From Megaustenia siamemsis (lineage: Eukaryota > Mollusca > Gastropoda > Stylommatophora > Ariophantidae), in assembly GCA_032433765.1 (NCBI GenBank), contig JAVIAB010000024.1, positions 9,283,821 to 9,347,820 on the forward strand: DNA of 64,000 nt, read 5' to 3'. The notes under the pieces were generated by a model. That model was given only the letters and a program-made list of their open reading frames with translations, did no database searches and was not told where the DNA came from. Position numbers and translations under genes: made by a program. Positions 22,255 through 34,416 of this stretch are shown here, piece by piece. Position 1 is the stretch's first letter; each line of letters begins with the position of its first letter.

Positions 22255-22620
22255 CATCTTCAGCTCTTCTATCCATCAATGAAAATCAAAACAGAGCCAT
22301 CCAAGTATTTACTAGTACAGGTATACATTTACAGAAAGAGGTATGATTGCAACACTCGGGAAAGAACAAAAAATAATCAACATCAACAAAAAAACACACA
22401 ATGAAAATAGATCGTCCGATGGATGGCTCAATAGATAGAGAGATAATATTATATAGATTGCGTTGTGTAGTAGCACTGGAAATAGTTAGCAGAGGAAATG
22501 ATGTGATGAGTTGTGGAGGAGAATTGTGGAAGGTCATATCCGGTAGCACTAACAAATATAGGGCATAGTGTGATCCCAAAGGTGTCACTTAATCTAAGCT
22601 GTGATTCTTCTAGGAAAAGA
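22255..22620. other. Unassigned intronic sequence
   Basis: No element or exon recognised. Confidence 0.45.
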
Positions 22621-22624
22621 TGAC

Positions 22625-23741
22625 ATGTATTCACTTGAAAGGTGACGAGCATTCACTGAAAAGGTGACGGCCATTAACACAAAAGGTGACGACCATTAAC
22701 ACAAAAGGTGACGGCCATTAACACAAAATGTGACGTTCATTAACACAAAAGGTGACGGTCATTAACACAAAATGTGACGTTCATTAACACAAAATGTGAC
22801 GTTCATTAACACAAAATGTGACGTTCATTAACACAAAAGGTTACGGTCATTAACACAAAATGTTACGGTCATTAACACAAAAGGTTACGGTCATTAACAC
22901 AAAAGGTTACGGTCATTAACACAAAAGGTTACGGTCATTAACACAAAAGGTTACGGTCATTAACACAAATGTGACGGCCATTAACACAAAATGTGACGGC
23001 CATTAACACAAAAGGTTACGTTCATTAACACAAAAGGTTACGTTAATTAACACAAAAGGTTACGGTCATTAACACAAAAGGTTACGGTCATTAACACAAA
23101 AGGTTACGGTCATTAACACAAAAGGTGACGGCCATTAACACAAAAGGTTACGATCATTAACACAAAAGGTTACGGTCATTAACACAAAAGGTTACGGTCA
23201 TTAACACAAAAGGTGACGGTCATTAAAACAAAAGGTTACGGCCATTAACACAAAATGTGACGTTCATTAACACAAAAGGTTACGGTCATTAACACAAAAG
23301 GTTACGGTCATTAACACAAAAGGTGACGTTCATTAACATAAACGGTGACTGTCATTAATTAAAAAGGTGACGATCATTAACACAAAAAGTGACGTTCATT
23401 AACATAAACGGTGACTGTCATTAATTCAAAAGGTGACGTTCATTAACGCAAACGGTGACGGTCATTAACACAAAAGGTTACGGTCATTAACACAAAAGGT
23501 TACGGTCATTAACACAAAAGGTTACGGTCATTATCACAAAAGGTTACGGTCATTAACACAAAAGGTTTCGGTCATTAACACAAACGGTGACGGTCATTAA
23601 CACAAAAGGTGTTGGTCACTAACACAAAAGGTTACTGTGATTACCACAAAAGGTGAGGGGCATTTATACAAAAGGTGAGGGGCATTTATACAAAAGGTGA
23701 CGGGCGTTCACACAAAAGGTGACGGGCGTTCACACTAAATA
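22625..23741. repeat. 22-bp minisatellite, about 50 copies
   Basis: Unit ttaacacaaaaggttacggtc (21-22 bp) with GTGACG/GTTACG variants mixed along the array. No long frame. Confidence 0.94.
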
Positions 23742-24105
23742 TGCCATCCATCCATCCATCCACCCACCCACCCACCCACCCACCCATCCATCCATCCATC
23801 CACCCACCCACCCACCCACCCACCCATCCATCCATCCATCCACCCATCCATCCATCCATCCATCCATCCATCCACCCATCCATCCATCCATCCATCCATC
23901 CATCCATCCACCCACCCATCCATCCACCCACCCATCCACCCACCCATCCATCCACCCACCCACCCACCCATCCATCCATCCATCCATCCACCCACCCACC
24001 CACCCACCCACCCATCCATCCATCCATCCATCCATCCATCCATCCATCCATCCACCCATCCATCCATCCATCCATCCACCCATCCATCCATCCATCCATT
24101 CATCC

Positions 24106-24136
<31 letters not shown>
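23742..24136. repeat. CATC/CACC tetranucleotide array
   Basis: About 390 bases of CCATCCAT and CCACCCAC changing to TCTATCTA at the junction with repeat T2. Frames such as IHPSIHP are artefacts. Confidence 0.95.
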
Positions 24137-24516
24137 GAGCCGAAGACGACACATAGGACAGAACCACAATCTCAAAAACAGAAACCTTGCAAAAATGGCA
24201 CATATTGCAGAGATCACCACTTCTAAAATATATGGCTCTGTTTCCAAAACACATAAACATAATACTTTTTAAAATGACAGCTTGTCAAACCATCGATCAA
24301 CCTTCTTAGTCGCCTCTTACGACAAGCCTGGAAGGTCACGGTGTTACTATTCTCTACTTCCCTCATAATGAAGCCCCGGTGACACACGGGATAATTATTA
24401 AATAGACATATGTTATTGAGTGGTCTATGATGAAACACAATGATGTGCGAACTATATTTTATATTGTCTAATGTCTCTCCTGCTTTAGATAGGCACTTCA
24501 TCACAAGTAAGTAATA
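24135..24516 (+). repeat. Segmental duplication, copy 2 (repeat T2 plus micro-exon 8)
   Basis: Repeat T copy 2 occupies about 24135-24385 on the minus strand. The remainder is intron plus exon. Identity with copy 1 stops exactly at 24516. Confidence 0.88.
24489..24506 (+). CDS. Micro-exon 8 (18 nt), duplicated exon, copy 2
   Basis: Acceptor aatgtctctcctgctttag, donor gtaagta. Phase-0 translation is IGTSSQ, identical to micro-exon 7. Sequence identity with the first copy ends ten bases into the intron (after gtaagtaata), where a LINE remnant begins. Confidence 0.63.
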
Positions 24517-26290
24517 ATGGGTTCAGTAATTGTGCGTTCTTGCGTAGTTTTTTGTTGTCTTATTGATAGTTGTTGTCATGTTTAACAGGTCTTCAAAATA
24601 TTCTTTCCATCTCTGTTGCATTTGTTGGTTATTTGACATTATGGCTGTCCGTCTTTATCATTTATGAGCTCAGTAGGATCATGGTTTTCTTTTCTCGCTC
24701 TTGTTGCTTTTACTGCTTTGTAGAAATCTCACGAGCTGTTTTGAAGTCCCTGCTTTTTTGTCCGAATTCTGTTCAATTCTTTTGCTTAGCTTCTTTGATC
24801 AAAATTTTAACTCTTTTTCGAACTAAGGCATATTTTTCTTGGTTCTTATTCTCCCTCCAATTTGTAAACAGTTTCTTCTTTTCTTTCATTACTTCTCTGA
24901 TTAGGGAGCCGCGATAGCTCAGTTGTTAGTGAACTGGACTACAAAGGACACGGGATAGGGTTCGAATTCAACCGACGGCTTCCGGGTTCACCCAGCCTTA
25001 AATGGGTACCGGATTTTTATCTGGGAATGTAAATCAGCACGGGCGTAATACCGACCATATTACCCAAAAAAAACATGTGCTGAAGGTCTGTAAAATATAG
25101 GGTCACTAACACCATATTTCCCTACACGCCACATGGCGTGACGGGGGTACTTTACTTTTTTACTTACTTCTCTGATTGTTTCGTTCCACCACGGGGTGCT
25201 CTTTTTTCCTTCTCTTGTTCTTAGCTTCGTTCCACAAACTGTTTTAGAGATGTTGGTTACTGTTTCCTTAAATTGTTTCCGCTCTAATTCGCTTACTTCG
25301 TTAGGGAGTTTCTTGAGTTCCTCTGTTAGTTTTTCTTCTAGGGTTTTCCTTGACTCTTGATATTTTAATTGTTTTACTGTTATTGTCTGTTTTTTTTTTT
25401 TTTTTTTGCTTCCTTTGTTTTCGTATCTTCTCTTTCTTTTTGGCTGTCTGGGTGTGATCATAACTATTTAGTGGTGCGTGTCATCTGTGATATTAGGGAT
25501 TGCTCTACTGTCGGTTACTCTTTTCTTGTTCTGTTTTCTTGTTAGTATAAAATCTATATGGCTCCTGCATGTTGTGTCATTCCATTTGTACCAGGTGTAT
25601 ACTTGCGACTCTCTGTGTTTGAAGAATGTGTTGGTGATAAATAAATCATTTTGATTACATAGATCCAGCAGTCTGCTTCCATTTTCTTTTATTTCAGCTG
25701 CCTTATCGCCAAAGGGTCCTAAGAAATCTCTGCTCTACTGTTACGTATCCCTAGCCTTCCATTAAAAGCTCCCATCACTTACATGTCATCGCTTTAGTCA
25801 ATCTTGTTAATACTTTCATTGAGTGGGTCATATAATTCTTCCCTGTCTTTTTCCTTGTTGTTGCAAGGTGCATAGATTTGTATGTAAGCTTGTTTTCGAT
25901 CGTCTTCTAGTAGTTTAATTGTGATAATTCTTTCTGAATGGTATTTTATTTATAGAATGTTCTTTGTGTGCTCAGGGTCAATGATAAAGCTCACTCCGTG
26001 TGCTGTCGACTTCTGAGAATATTATCGTGTAGTTCACGCGTGTTTTCTTTATCTCTTGTCCATTTATTCTGCTGTCCGCTAATCCTAGTATTTTAATTTT
26101 CCTTTTTGTCATTTCTTCTATAAGTTTAACATCTTTGTTTTTTTCTTAATCCACATATATTGATGGTTGCTACGTTATACGTATCTCCATCTTCTGTCAT
26201 AAAACATTTATCCCTTACCGACCTGCTGAGTCAGTCGTAAGTTAAGGGCTTAACCTAAAGACACACGTTTGGGGTTTAGCCCGGCTGTTT
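24517..26290 (-). mobile_element. LINE-G 5' half: endonuclease and linker region
   Basis: On the minus strand an ATG near 26205 begins MTEDGDTYNVATINICGL, an apurinic-endonuclease-type start. Later fragments read YTWYKWND..CRSHIDFILTRKQ, then the linker STPWWNETIREV (25060-25461 is the open part) and the pre-reverse-transcriptase motif RWKEYFEDLLN near 24600. Frameshifts and stops are present, and the reverse transcriptase itself is missing. Split by SINE-1h. Confidence 0.82.
24903..25165 (+). mobile_element. SINE-1h, full length, inside LINE-G
   Basis: Exact 12-base target duplication ACTTCTCTGATT at 24891-24902 and 25166-25177. Complete head and body. Confidence 0.92.
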
Positions 26291-26472
26291 CCCTCAAGTG
26301 ATTGGAACAGGACACAAGTGGTTGGAACAGGATAAAAGTGATGGAACAAGACACAAGTGGTTGGAACAGGACACAAGTGGTAGCAGTTTTACCAGTTTGT
26401 TCAAAGATGTATGATAATGACAGATTCATACATCGAGAACTGTTTTAATAGATCTCGCATCTTTCCTTTCAG

Positions 26473-26493
26473 AGAGACATATATGCAAACGAT
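26473..26493 (+). CDS. Micro-exon 9 (21 nt)
   Basis: Acceptor catctttcctttcag, donor gtaagta. Phase-0 translation is RDIYAND. A dispersed repeat of about 430 bases starts some 50 bases downstream. Confidence 0.62.
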
Positions 26494-26539
26494 GTAAGTA
26501 ACGTGTTCGATCGTCTAGTAGTACATATGTAAACAAAGT

Positions 26540-26968
26540 GATTGGAGACTTCCGGTCAATATGGCGGATAGACGACAGGGAACCGTTGAGTCACTGTCTG
26601 AAAAGTGTTCTTTCTTGCAGTTTCCTCATATTCCAAGTCCGGCTTACTACCGCAGCTACTGAGTAATGCTCTGTGCACATCGTGAGCTGTGTATTTTATC
26701 CGGATGGTGTTTCTATATTCAGATTGCTTACGATGAATGATTATATCGTATGACGAAGGACAGTTCGGGCGCCTTGCACTTTAAGTACGACTGCACCCTA
26801 TGTATTTTGACGTGTGCTGTATCTGCCCCAAAGAGGACTGCAGCTGCCTTTCTTTGTTTAGATATTTTATGAGATGATAATTCGGATGATTCCATTGGCA
26901 CGGGCGGTTGAGCAATTATGGATTTCCAATCGTTTGAAATGATACCGGGGTCTTCGAATAACCATAAC
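26540..26968 (-). repeat. Dispersed repeat R4, copy b
   Basis: Longest copy together with 48838-49262; shares gacttccggt at one end and ggcacgggcggttgagcaat inside. Confidence 0.75.
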
Positions 26969-26999
26969 CATAACAAAGTGATGAATTGTAGTTGTAATT

Positions 27000-27275
27000 A
27001 ACCGAAGCCCCAAGTATCACTTCAAACGAATTAAAATTCGTAAATTTCTGTCTCCAGCCCAATGAAATCATCCGAATTAACATCTCATCTCAATGAAGGA
27101 TCCAAGCAGAGAAAGGTAGCTGCAGTCCTCATCATAGCAGCCACAGCACACGCCAAAAGACATAAAGTGCTGTTGTACGTACTTAAAGTCAAAGGCACCC
27201 GTACTGTCCTTCGTTTTACGATATCGGATAAACACGATCCGGATGAAAAATACAGATCAATTAGGTTTGATTGAT
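27000..27275 (+). repeat. Dispersed repeat R4, copy c (partial)
   Basis: Opposite orientation to copy b and about 30 bases from it, so the pair forms a large inverted repeat. Confidence 0.7.
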
Positions 27276-27700
27276 TGTACGTTCGCTAAGGATGACAGAA
27301 GCAATATTTGTGGGGAAAATATTGTCAGGAAGAATAAAGGGCAAGAGAGGTTTGATGTAGGAATTCAGCATTAAGGAATGGACACATCTAGTTCCTTCAC
27401 CTGTTGACTTAATATAAAGAGAGAAGAGGCGGGGGAGATAGAGATGGCTCATGTAAGAAACGATAGGAGAAATGAAAAAAAAAATGTTGAAAAAAAACAA
27501 TAAAGAAAAAAATGGTAAGGTTAAAGGTGTATGTAATAAGTGGACACAGAGCTTTAAAAGCGAAGCTTTAGTCATATGGTTTTTTTTTTTGTTTTTTTTT
27601 TTTTTGTTGCTTTTTGGTTTGTTTCTCCTTATAATTAGTTGTACTGCAGCTTGACATTTTTATGTATTTGTTTTTTTTACTGAATCCTAATGTAAGAAGT
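27276..27700. other. AT-rich intronic sequence
   Basis: Poly(A) and poly(T) runs near 27476 and 27580; nothing recognised. Confidence 0.45.
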
Positions 27701-27704
27701 AATA

Positions 27705-28585
27705 GATGAATGAACGAATGAATGAATGAACAAACGAATGGATGAATGAATGTACGAATGAATGAACGAATGAATGAATGAACAAAAAAACTAAGGAATG
27801 AATTAACGAACGAATGAATGAACTAATGAACTATGAACGAACAAGTAAAGGAATAAACGAACGAATGAAAGAACGAATGAATGTACGAATGAATAAACGA
27901 ATGAACGAACGAATGAGTGAATGAACGAATGAATGAACTAATAAATGAATGAACGAATGAATGAACGAATGTACTAGTGAATTAATGAACGAACAAACAA
28001 AGGAACAAACGAACGAACGAATGAACGAACGAATCAATAAACGAATGAAAGAACGAATGAATGAATGAAAGAACAAACGAAGGAATGAACGAACGAACGA
28101 ACGAATGAATAAACGAATGAATGAATGTACGAACAAACGAAGGAATGAACGAACGAACGAACGAATGAATAAACGAATGAATGAACGAATGACTGAATGA
28201 ATGAATGAACAAACGAATGAATAAACGAACGAACGAATGAATGAACGAATGAATAAACGAATGAAAGAACGAATGAATGAATGAATGAATGAAAGAACAA
28301 ACGAAGGAACAAACGAACGAACGAATGAATGACCGAATTAATGAACGAATGAATGAATGAAAGAACAAACGAAGGAATGAACAAACGAACGAATGAATGA
28401 ACGAATGAATGAACGAATAAACGAAGGAATGAACGAACGAACGAAAAAATGAACGAATGAATGAACGAATGAATGAACGAATGAATGAACGAACGAACAA
28501 ACGAAGGAATGAACGAACGAATGAATGAATGAACGAACGAATGAATGAATGAACGAATGAATGAATAATGAATGAATCAATCAAC
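27705..28585. repeat. GAAT/GAAC tetranucleotide array
   Basis: About 880 bases of gaatgaac-type words. The Phe/Ile/His/Ser-rich minus-strand frames are artefacts. Confidence 0.95.
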
Positions 28586-28624
28586 AAAAATTAAGTGAGA
28601 GGTCAAACGAATGTTTTGAGGATA

Positions 28625-28830
28625 AGTTAGTGACTTGTCGAGTAAATCGCTGAGTGAACAAATCAACAAAAAGGAAGTTAGTGACTTGTCGAATAAATCG
28701 CTGAGTGAACAAATCAACAAAAAGGAAGTTAGTGACTTGTCGAATAAATCGCTGAGTGAACAAATCAACAAAAAGGAAGTTAGTGACTTGTCGAATAAAT
28801 CGCTGAGTGAACAAATCAACGAGAAATGAG
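28625..28830. repeat. 51-bp minisatellite, 4 copies
   Basis: Units carry gttagtgacttgtcgaataa. Nearly identical, and 51 is divisible by three (SDLSNKSLSEQINKK frame). Confidence 0.93.
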
Positions 28831-28939
28831 TTAGTAACATAATTAAGTGAGAGAATGAGTGCCATACTCCTTGTGTGAATGCCTGAGTGAATCACGCGGT
28901 GAGCGAGATAACAAATTGAATTAACATATTATGAGTGAC

Positions 28940-29400
28940 AGCAACAGATCTGGAAGCTGTCAGCGACTCATAGCTGGTGGGCTTGCGCCATGACCGGTGC
29001 CGACCCTATTCCGTATCTACGTAACTACTCTAGTAACAGACTCTTTCTTTTCTCTTACTCACTGATACCTAAAAGGTGTCATGGTTTATATCATTTGTCC
29101 TTCTTGAGCTGCTCGAACTGTCTGAATTAGTTATTTCCCTTTGTTGTTACATGTCTCTGTCACTGCATCTATCCATCTTCTTCTAGGTCTTCCTCTTGGT
29201 CTTTTCCCATGCATTCTCGAGAAGAACGCCCTTGATGGTGATTGGTGAAAATTCATTCTGACCAGGTGGCCAAACCATTTAAGTTGTTGTTGTTATATAT
29301 ATTCTTGACAGGGTTTTATTGCTACCATTTGTATTATGGTTTCATTTGGTATTCTAACTCTTCTTGTGTTGTTTGTTACTTTTCTCAAGCATCGTATCTC
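28940..29400 (-). mobile_element. LINE-F type 3' remnant
   Basis: Minus strand reads a basic tail of the RMHGKRPRGRPRRRWIDAVT kind near 29170-29220, as at the C-terminus of several non-LTR families. Frames broken. Confidence 0.55.
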
Positions 29401-32160
29401 ACATGTATTGAACCAAATAAAAAGACCGCAGAAATTGACCCATACAAGAAGACCACATAAATTGAGCCACACAACAAGATCACAGAAATTGACATACAAC
29501 AAGATCACAGAAATTGACATACAACAAGATCACAGAAATTGACATACAACAAGATCACAGAGGTTGACATACAACAAAACCGCAGAAATTGAGCCATACA
29601 ACATGACCGCAGAAATTGACCCATACAAGAAGATCACAGAAATTGACATACAACAAGATCACAGAGATTGAGCCATACAACAAGACCGCAGAGATTGAGC
29701 CATACAACAAAACCGCAGAAATTGAGCCACACAACAAGATCACAGAAATTGACATACAACAAGATCACAGAAATTGACATACAACAAGACCGCAGAGATT
29801 GACATACAACAAGATCACAGAGATTGACATACAACAAGATCACAGAGATTGACATACAACAAGATCACAGAGATTGACATACAACAAGATCACAGAGATT
29901 GACATACAACAAGATCACAGAGATTGAGCCATACAACAAGACCGCAGAGATTGACATACAACAAGATCACAGAGATTGAGCCATACAACAAGACCGCAGA
30001 GATTGAGCCATACAACATGACCGCAGAAATTGACCCATACATGAAGATCACAGAAATTGACATACAACAAGATCACAGAGATTGACATACAACAAGATCA
30101 CAGAGATTGACATACAACAAGATCACAGAGATTGACATACAACAAGATCACAGTGATTGACATACAACAAGATCACAGAGATTGACATACAACAAGATCA
30201 CAGAGATTGACATACAACAAGACCACAGAGATTGACATACAACAAGACCGCAGAGATTGGGTCATACAACAAGACAGCAGAGATTGAGCCATTCAACAAG
30301 ACAGCAGAGATTGAGCCAACCAACAAAACCACAGAGATTGGGTCATACAACAAGACAGCAGAGATTGAGCCATTCAACAAGGCAGCAGAGATTGGGCCAT
30401 TCAACAAGACAGCAGAGATTGAGCCAACCAACAAAACCACAGTTATTGGGTCATACAACAAGACAGCAGAGATTGAGCCATTCAACAAGACAGCAGAGAT
30501 TGAGCCATTCAACAAGACAGTAGAGATTGAGTCATACAACAAGATCACAGAGATTGAGCCATACAACAAGACCACAGAGATTGAGTCATTCAACAAGACC
30601 ACTGAGATTGAGTCATACAACAAGACCACTGAGATTGAGCCATTCAACAAGACCACTGAGATTGAGTCATACAACAAGACCACTGAGATTGAGTCATTCA
30701 ACAAGACCACTGAGATTTAGCCATACAACAAGATCGCTGAGATTGAGTTATACAACAAGACCACTGAGATTGAGCCATTCAACAAGACCACAGAGATTGA
30801 GCCATACAACAAGATCGCTGAGATTGAGTTATACAACAAGACCACTGAGATTGAGCCATTCAACAAGACCACTGAGATTGAGCCATACAACAAGATCGCT
30901 GAGATTGAGCCATACAACAAGATCGCTGAGATTGAGCCATACAACAAGATCGCTGAGATTGAGCCATACAACAAGATCGCTGAGATTGAGTCATTCAACA
31001 AGACCACTGAGATTGAGCCATACAACATGATCGCTGAGATTGAGTCATTCAACAAGACCACAGAGATTGAGCCATTCAACAAGACCACAGAGATTGAGTC
31101 ATACAACAAGACCACTGAGATTGAGTCATTCAACAAGACCACTGAGATTGAGCCATACAACAAGATCGCTGAGATTGAGTTATACAACAAGATCGCTGAG
31201 ATTGAGCCATACAACAATATCGCTGAGATTGAGCCATACAACAAGATCGCTGAGATTGAGTCATTCAACAAGACCACTGAGATTGAGCCATACAACAAGA
31301 TCGCTGAGATTGAGTCATTCAACAAGACCACTGAGATTGAGCCATACAACAAGATCGCTGAGATTGAGTCATTCAACAAGACCACTGAGATTGAGCCATA
31401 CAACAAGATCACTGAGATTGAGTCATTCAACAAGACAGCAGAGATTGAGCCATTCAACAAGACAGCAGAGATTGAGCCATACAACAAGATCGCTGAGATT
31501 GAGCCATTCAACAAGACCACTGAGATTGAGCCATACAACAAGATCGCTGAGATTGAGCCATACAACAAGACAGCAGAGATTGAGCCATACAACAAGACCA
31601 CAGAGATTGAGCCATACAACAAGACCACAGAGATTGAGCCATACAACAAGACCGCATAGATTGAGCCATACAACAAGGCCGCTGAGATTGAGCCATACAA
31701 CAAGGCCGCTGAGATTGAGCCATACAACAAGACCGCAGAGATTGAGCCATTCAACAAGACAGCAGAGATTGAGCCATTCAACAAGACAGCAGAGATTGAG
31801 CCATTCAACAAGACAGCAGAGATTGAGTCATACAACAAGACCACAGAGATTGAGTCATACAACAAGACCACAGAGATTGAGTCATACAACAAGACCACAG
31901 AGATTGAGTCATACAACAAGACCACAGAGATTGAGCCATTCAACAAGACCACAGAGATTGAGCCATTCAACAAGACAGCAGAGATTGAGTCATACAACAA
32001 GACCACAGAGATTGAGTCATACAACAAGACCACAGAGATTGAGTCATACAACAAGACCACAGAGATTGAGTCATACAACAAGACCACAGAGATTGAGCCA
32101 TTCAACAAGACCACAGAGATTGAGCCATACAACAAGACCACTGAGATTGAGCTATACAAG
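29400..32160. repeat. 25/27-bp minisatellite, about 105 copies (2.76 kb)
   Basis: Left third uses mainly a 25-bp unit (attgacatacaacaagatca). From about 30250 a 27-bp unit (attgagccatacaacaagac) dominates. The 27-bp part is open over long distances on both strands (minus 30717-32159, plus 31040-32245) only because the period is divisible by three. Confidence 0.95.
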
Positions 32161-32174
32161 ACGACAAAAATTGA

Positions 32175-32365
32175 GCATACATGGATTTTTTATTCGAACC
32201 GACAAGACTCCGGGGTTCACCCAGCCTCTTAAAATTGTTAACTGAGATTTTTGTAAAAAGTAAAGTCGGTCTGGCGTGATATTGACCACGTCACCCAAAA
32301 ATCAACCGCGGTCATAAAAACCAAAGATTACTAACACAATATTGCACATACACCAAGCAAGGATG
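32175..32365 (+). mobile_element. Diverged SINE-1-like body
   Basis: Recognisable GGTTCACCCAGCCTCTTAAA, ACCACGTCACCCAAAAATCA and ACTAACACAATAT segments; the tRNA head is lost. Confidence 0.6.
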
Positions 32366-32539
32366 CATTACTTATAGTGCCTTCACTATTATGTGTATCC
32401 ATCAGTGTCTTTCAAAGTGTTCTTCTATACAAAGACATACATATGGCATTTTCTCAAGTTTCATGCTCGCTTTTCCATACCTGATATGCATGAATCGTGA
32501 GTGATTCTACATTAAAATTATAATAGTTGTCTTTAAGTG

Positions 32540-32998
32540 ATATCTTTGAGCTCTGTACAATCGTGGGAATCATCAACCAATTCTGACCTATGGAAGCGAA
32601 TCATGGACAGTAGACAAACAAATAAAGAAAAACGATTAGAGGCCATAGAGATGGGATTTCTCAGAAGAATGTTCATTGATCTTTTTAAGCTGTACAGGGA
32701 CCTTCCAAGAAATTCTCAAAGTTTCCAAAACAAAAGGGAGCTCTTTAAAAACATCGGAAAGTCACAATCAACATTTTTCGGACATATCATGAGAAGAGGC
32801 AATTTAGAGTACTTGGTTACAACTGGCAAAATAAAAGGAAAGAGAGATCGCGGACGACAAAAAGAGAAAATACTGGATAGCTTGGTGTCATGGCATGGAA
32901 AACAGTCAACAACAGAACTGATACGATGCACTGTAGATAGAAAATTGTGGAAGGACATGATCGCCTACACCAACCGGTACGGCACATGATGATAGTGA
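32540..32998 (+). mobile_element. LINE-B copy, C-terminal part almost open
   Basis: The frame 32537-32989 reads PILTYGSES-like degraded start, EMGFLRRMF, IFRTYHEKR-like then RGNLEYLVTTGKIKGKRDR and LVSWHGKQSTTELIRCTVDR, ending WKDMIAYTNRYGT and an ATGATGATAG tail. No catalytic domain. Confidence 0.85.
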
Positions 32999-33114
32999 TG
33001 AGAATAATGGTAAAAGAAATGTACGTGTTTTTAACAGAGTGACGAATAACAAGGTCAAATACATGTTTTCATAATTATGTTTTCTTTGAAACACTACATT
33101 TGTATACCTCTTAG

Positions 33115-33144
33115 TTTCTAATTGTTTTATCTGGAATCCAAGTG
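33115..33144 (+). CDS. Micro-exon 10 (30 nt)
   Basis: Acceptor tttgtatacctcttag, donor gtaagta. Phase-0 translation is FLIVLSGIQV, strongly hydrophobic. Offset 1 meets a TAA. Confidence 0.62.
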
Positions 33145-33331
33145 GTAAGTAATATGACGTGGCAAAATAAATGAGGGCTTATAACATTAAAAGATATATA
33201 TTGTTATTTGTTTCATTTGTGTATGTCCCAAAGTCAATAGAATGTTCTTTGTTCCGCTGGATCACTGAAAGTTTGTGTACACAGGCTTTGTGATCTGTTT
33301 GTAGCGAAGAATATATATAAAATTACCGTAT

Positions 33332-33790
33332 TCTATTCTATTCTACTCTACTCTACTCTGCTCTGCTCTGCTCTGCTCTGCTCTGCTCTGCTCTGCTCTG
33401 CTCTGCTCTGCTCTACTCTACTCTACTCTACTCTACTCTACTCTATTCTATTCTATTCTATTCTACTCTACTCTATTCTATTCTACTCTATTCTATTCTA
33501 TTCTATGCTACTCTACTCTACTCTATTCTATTCTATTCTATTCTACTCTACTCTATTCTATTCTACTTTACTCTACTCTATTCTATTCTATTCTATTCTA
33601 TTCTATATTCTATTCTACTTTACTCTATTCTATTCTATTCTATTCTATTCTACTCTATTCTATTCTACTCTATTCTACTCTATTCTTTTCTATTCTACTC
33701 TATTATCTTCTATTCTATTCTATTCTATTCTATTCTATTCTATTCTATTCTATTCTATTCTATTCTATTCTATTCTATTCTATTCTACTC
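33332..33790. repeat. TTCTA/CTCTA/CTCTG pentanucleotide array
   Basis: About 455 bases. A central CTCTG block is flanked by CTCTA and then TTCTA variants, suggesting outward spread from one variant. Confidence 0.96.
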
Positions 33791-33861
33791 ATGGAACCAG
33801 CTTCATTGCAGTCGGATCTGTGAATTCGCTCCACCCCTAGATCGCGCCCTCCTCGAGGCTT

Positions 33862-34156
33862 GTACAAACTGACTCTTCCTGTCATGTGTTGCTTGTACAC
33901 ACTGACTCTTCCTGTCATGTGTTGCTTGTACAAACTGACTCTTCCTGTCATGTGTTGCTTGTACAAACTGACTCTTCCTGCCATGTGTTGCTTGTACAAA
34001 CTGACTGTTCCTGTCATATGTTGCTTGTACAAACTGACTGTTCCTGTCATATGTTGCTTGTACAAACTGACTCTTCCTGCCATGTGTTGCTTGTACAAAC
34101 TGACTGTTCCTGTCATGTGTTGCTTGTACAAACTGATTCTTCCTGTCATGTGTTGC
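33862..34156. repeat. 33-bp minisatellite, about 9 copies
   Basis: Unit words cttgtacaaactgactcttc and ctgtcatgtgttg. Open on both strands because of its period. Confidence 0.94.
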
Positions 34157-34294
34157 TTCTAGAGACATCTGCTTTCCCCAATAAGCTCTCCGGATCAAGA
34201 ATACCAGTCTCCACGTCTCGACTTCTAATAACTATTAATAACAATTCGACTAATAACGAAACAAATTTGTGTATGTTAGTTTTGTGTGTGATTT

Positions 34295-34380
34295 TTTGTT
34301 TGTTCCTGATGAAGGCCTATTGGGCCGAAACGTCGTTTAGTCTGTGTCGTCCACTTATCACGTAAAGCTTCTTACATTCC
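34295..34380 (+). mobile_element. Penelope-like terminal sequence with hammerhead-like core
   Basis: CTGATGA (34306-34312), a GGCC/GGCC stem (34314-34317 with 34323-34326) and GAAAC (34327-34331) match the conserved core of hammerhead ribozymes found in terminal repeats of Penelope-like elements. A local stem I is not evident, so cleavage activity is doubtful. Confidence 0.45.
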
Positions 34381-34416
34381 ATTTTTTTCTATTTTTTAAT
34401 TTTTCCTCACATTCAG

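Noticed and set aside
22321..22340. Interval after actagtacag and before gtatga
   Set aside because: 20 nt, no polypyrimidine tract; a 6-nt alternative (AAAGAG) cannot be judged by eye.
23686..24226. Several 120-160 codon frames rich in Ile-His-Pro or Trp-Met-Asp
   Set aside because: Pure products of the CATC/CACC tetranucleotide array.
27831..28587. Phe/Ile/His/Ser-rich frames resembling membrane proteins
   Set aside because: Products of the GAAT/GAAC array; hydrophobicity is a composition effect.
30717..32245. Long open frames of 480 and 401 codons on opposite strands
   Set aside because: They follow from a 27-bp tandem repeat; both strands are open at once and no start context, domain or splice signal supports a gene.
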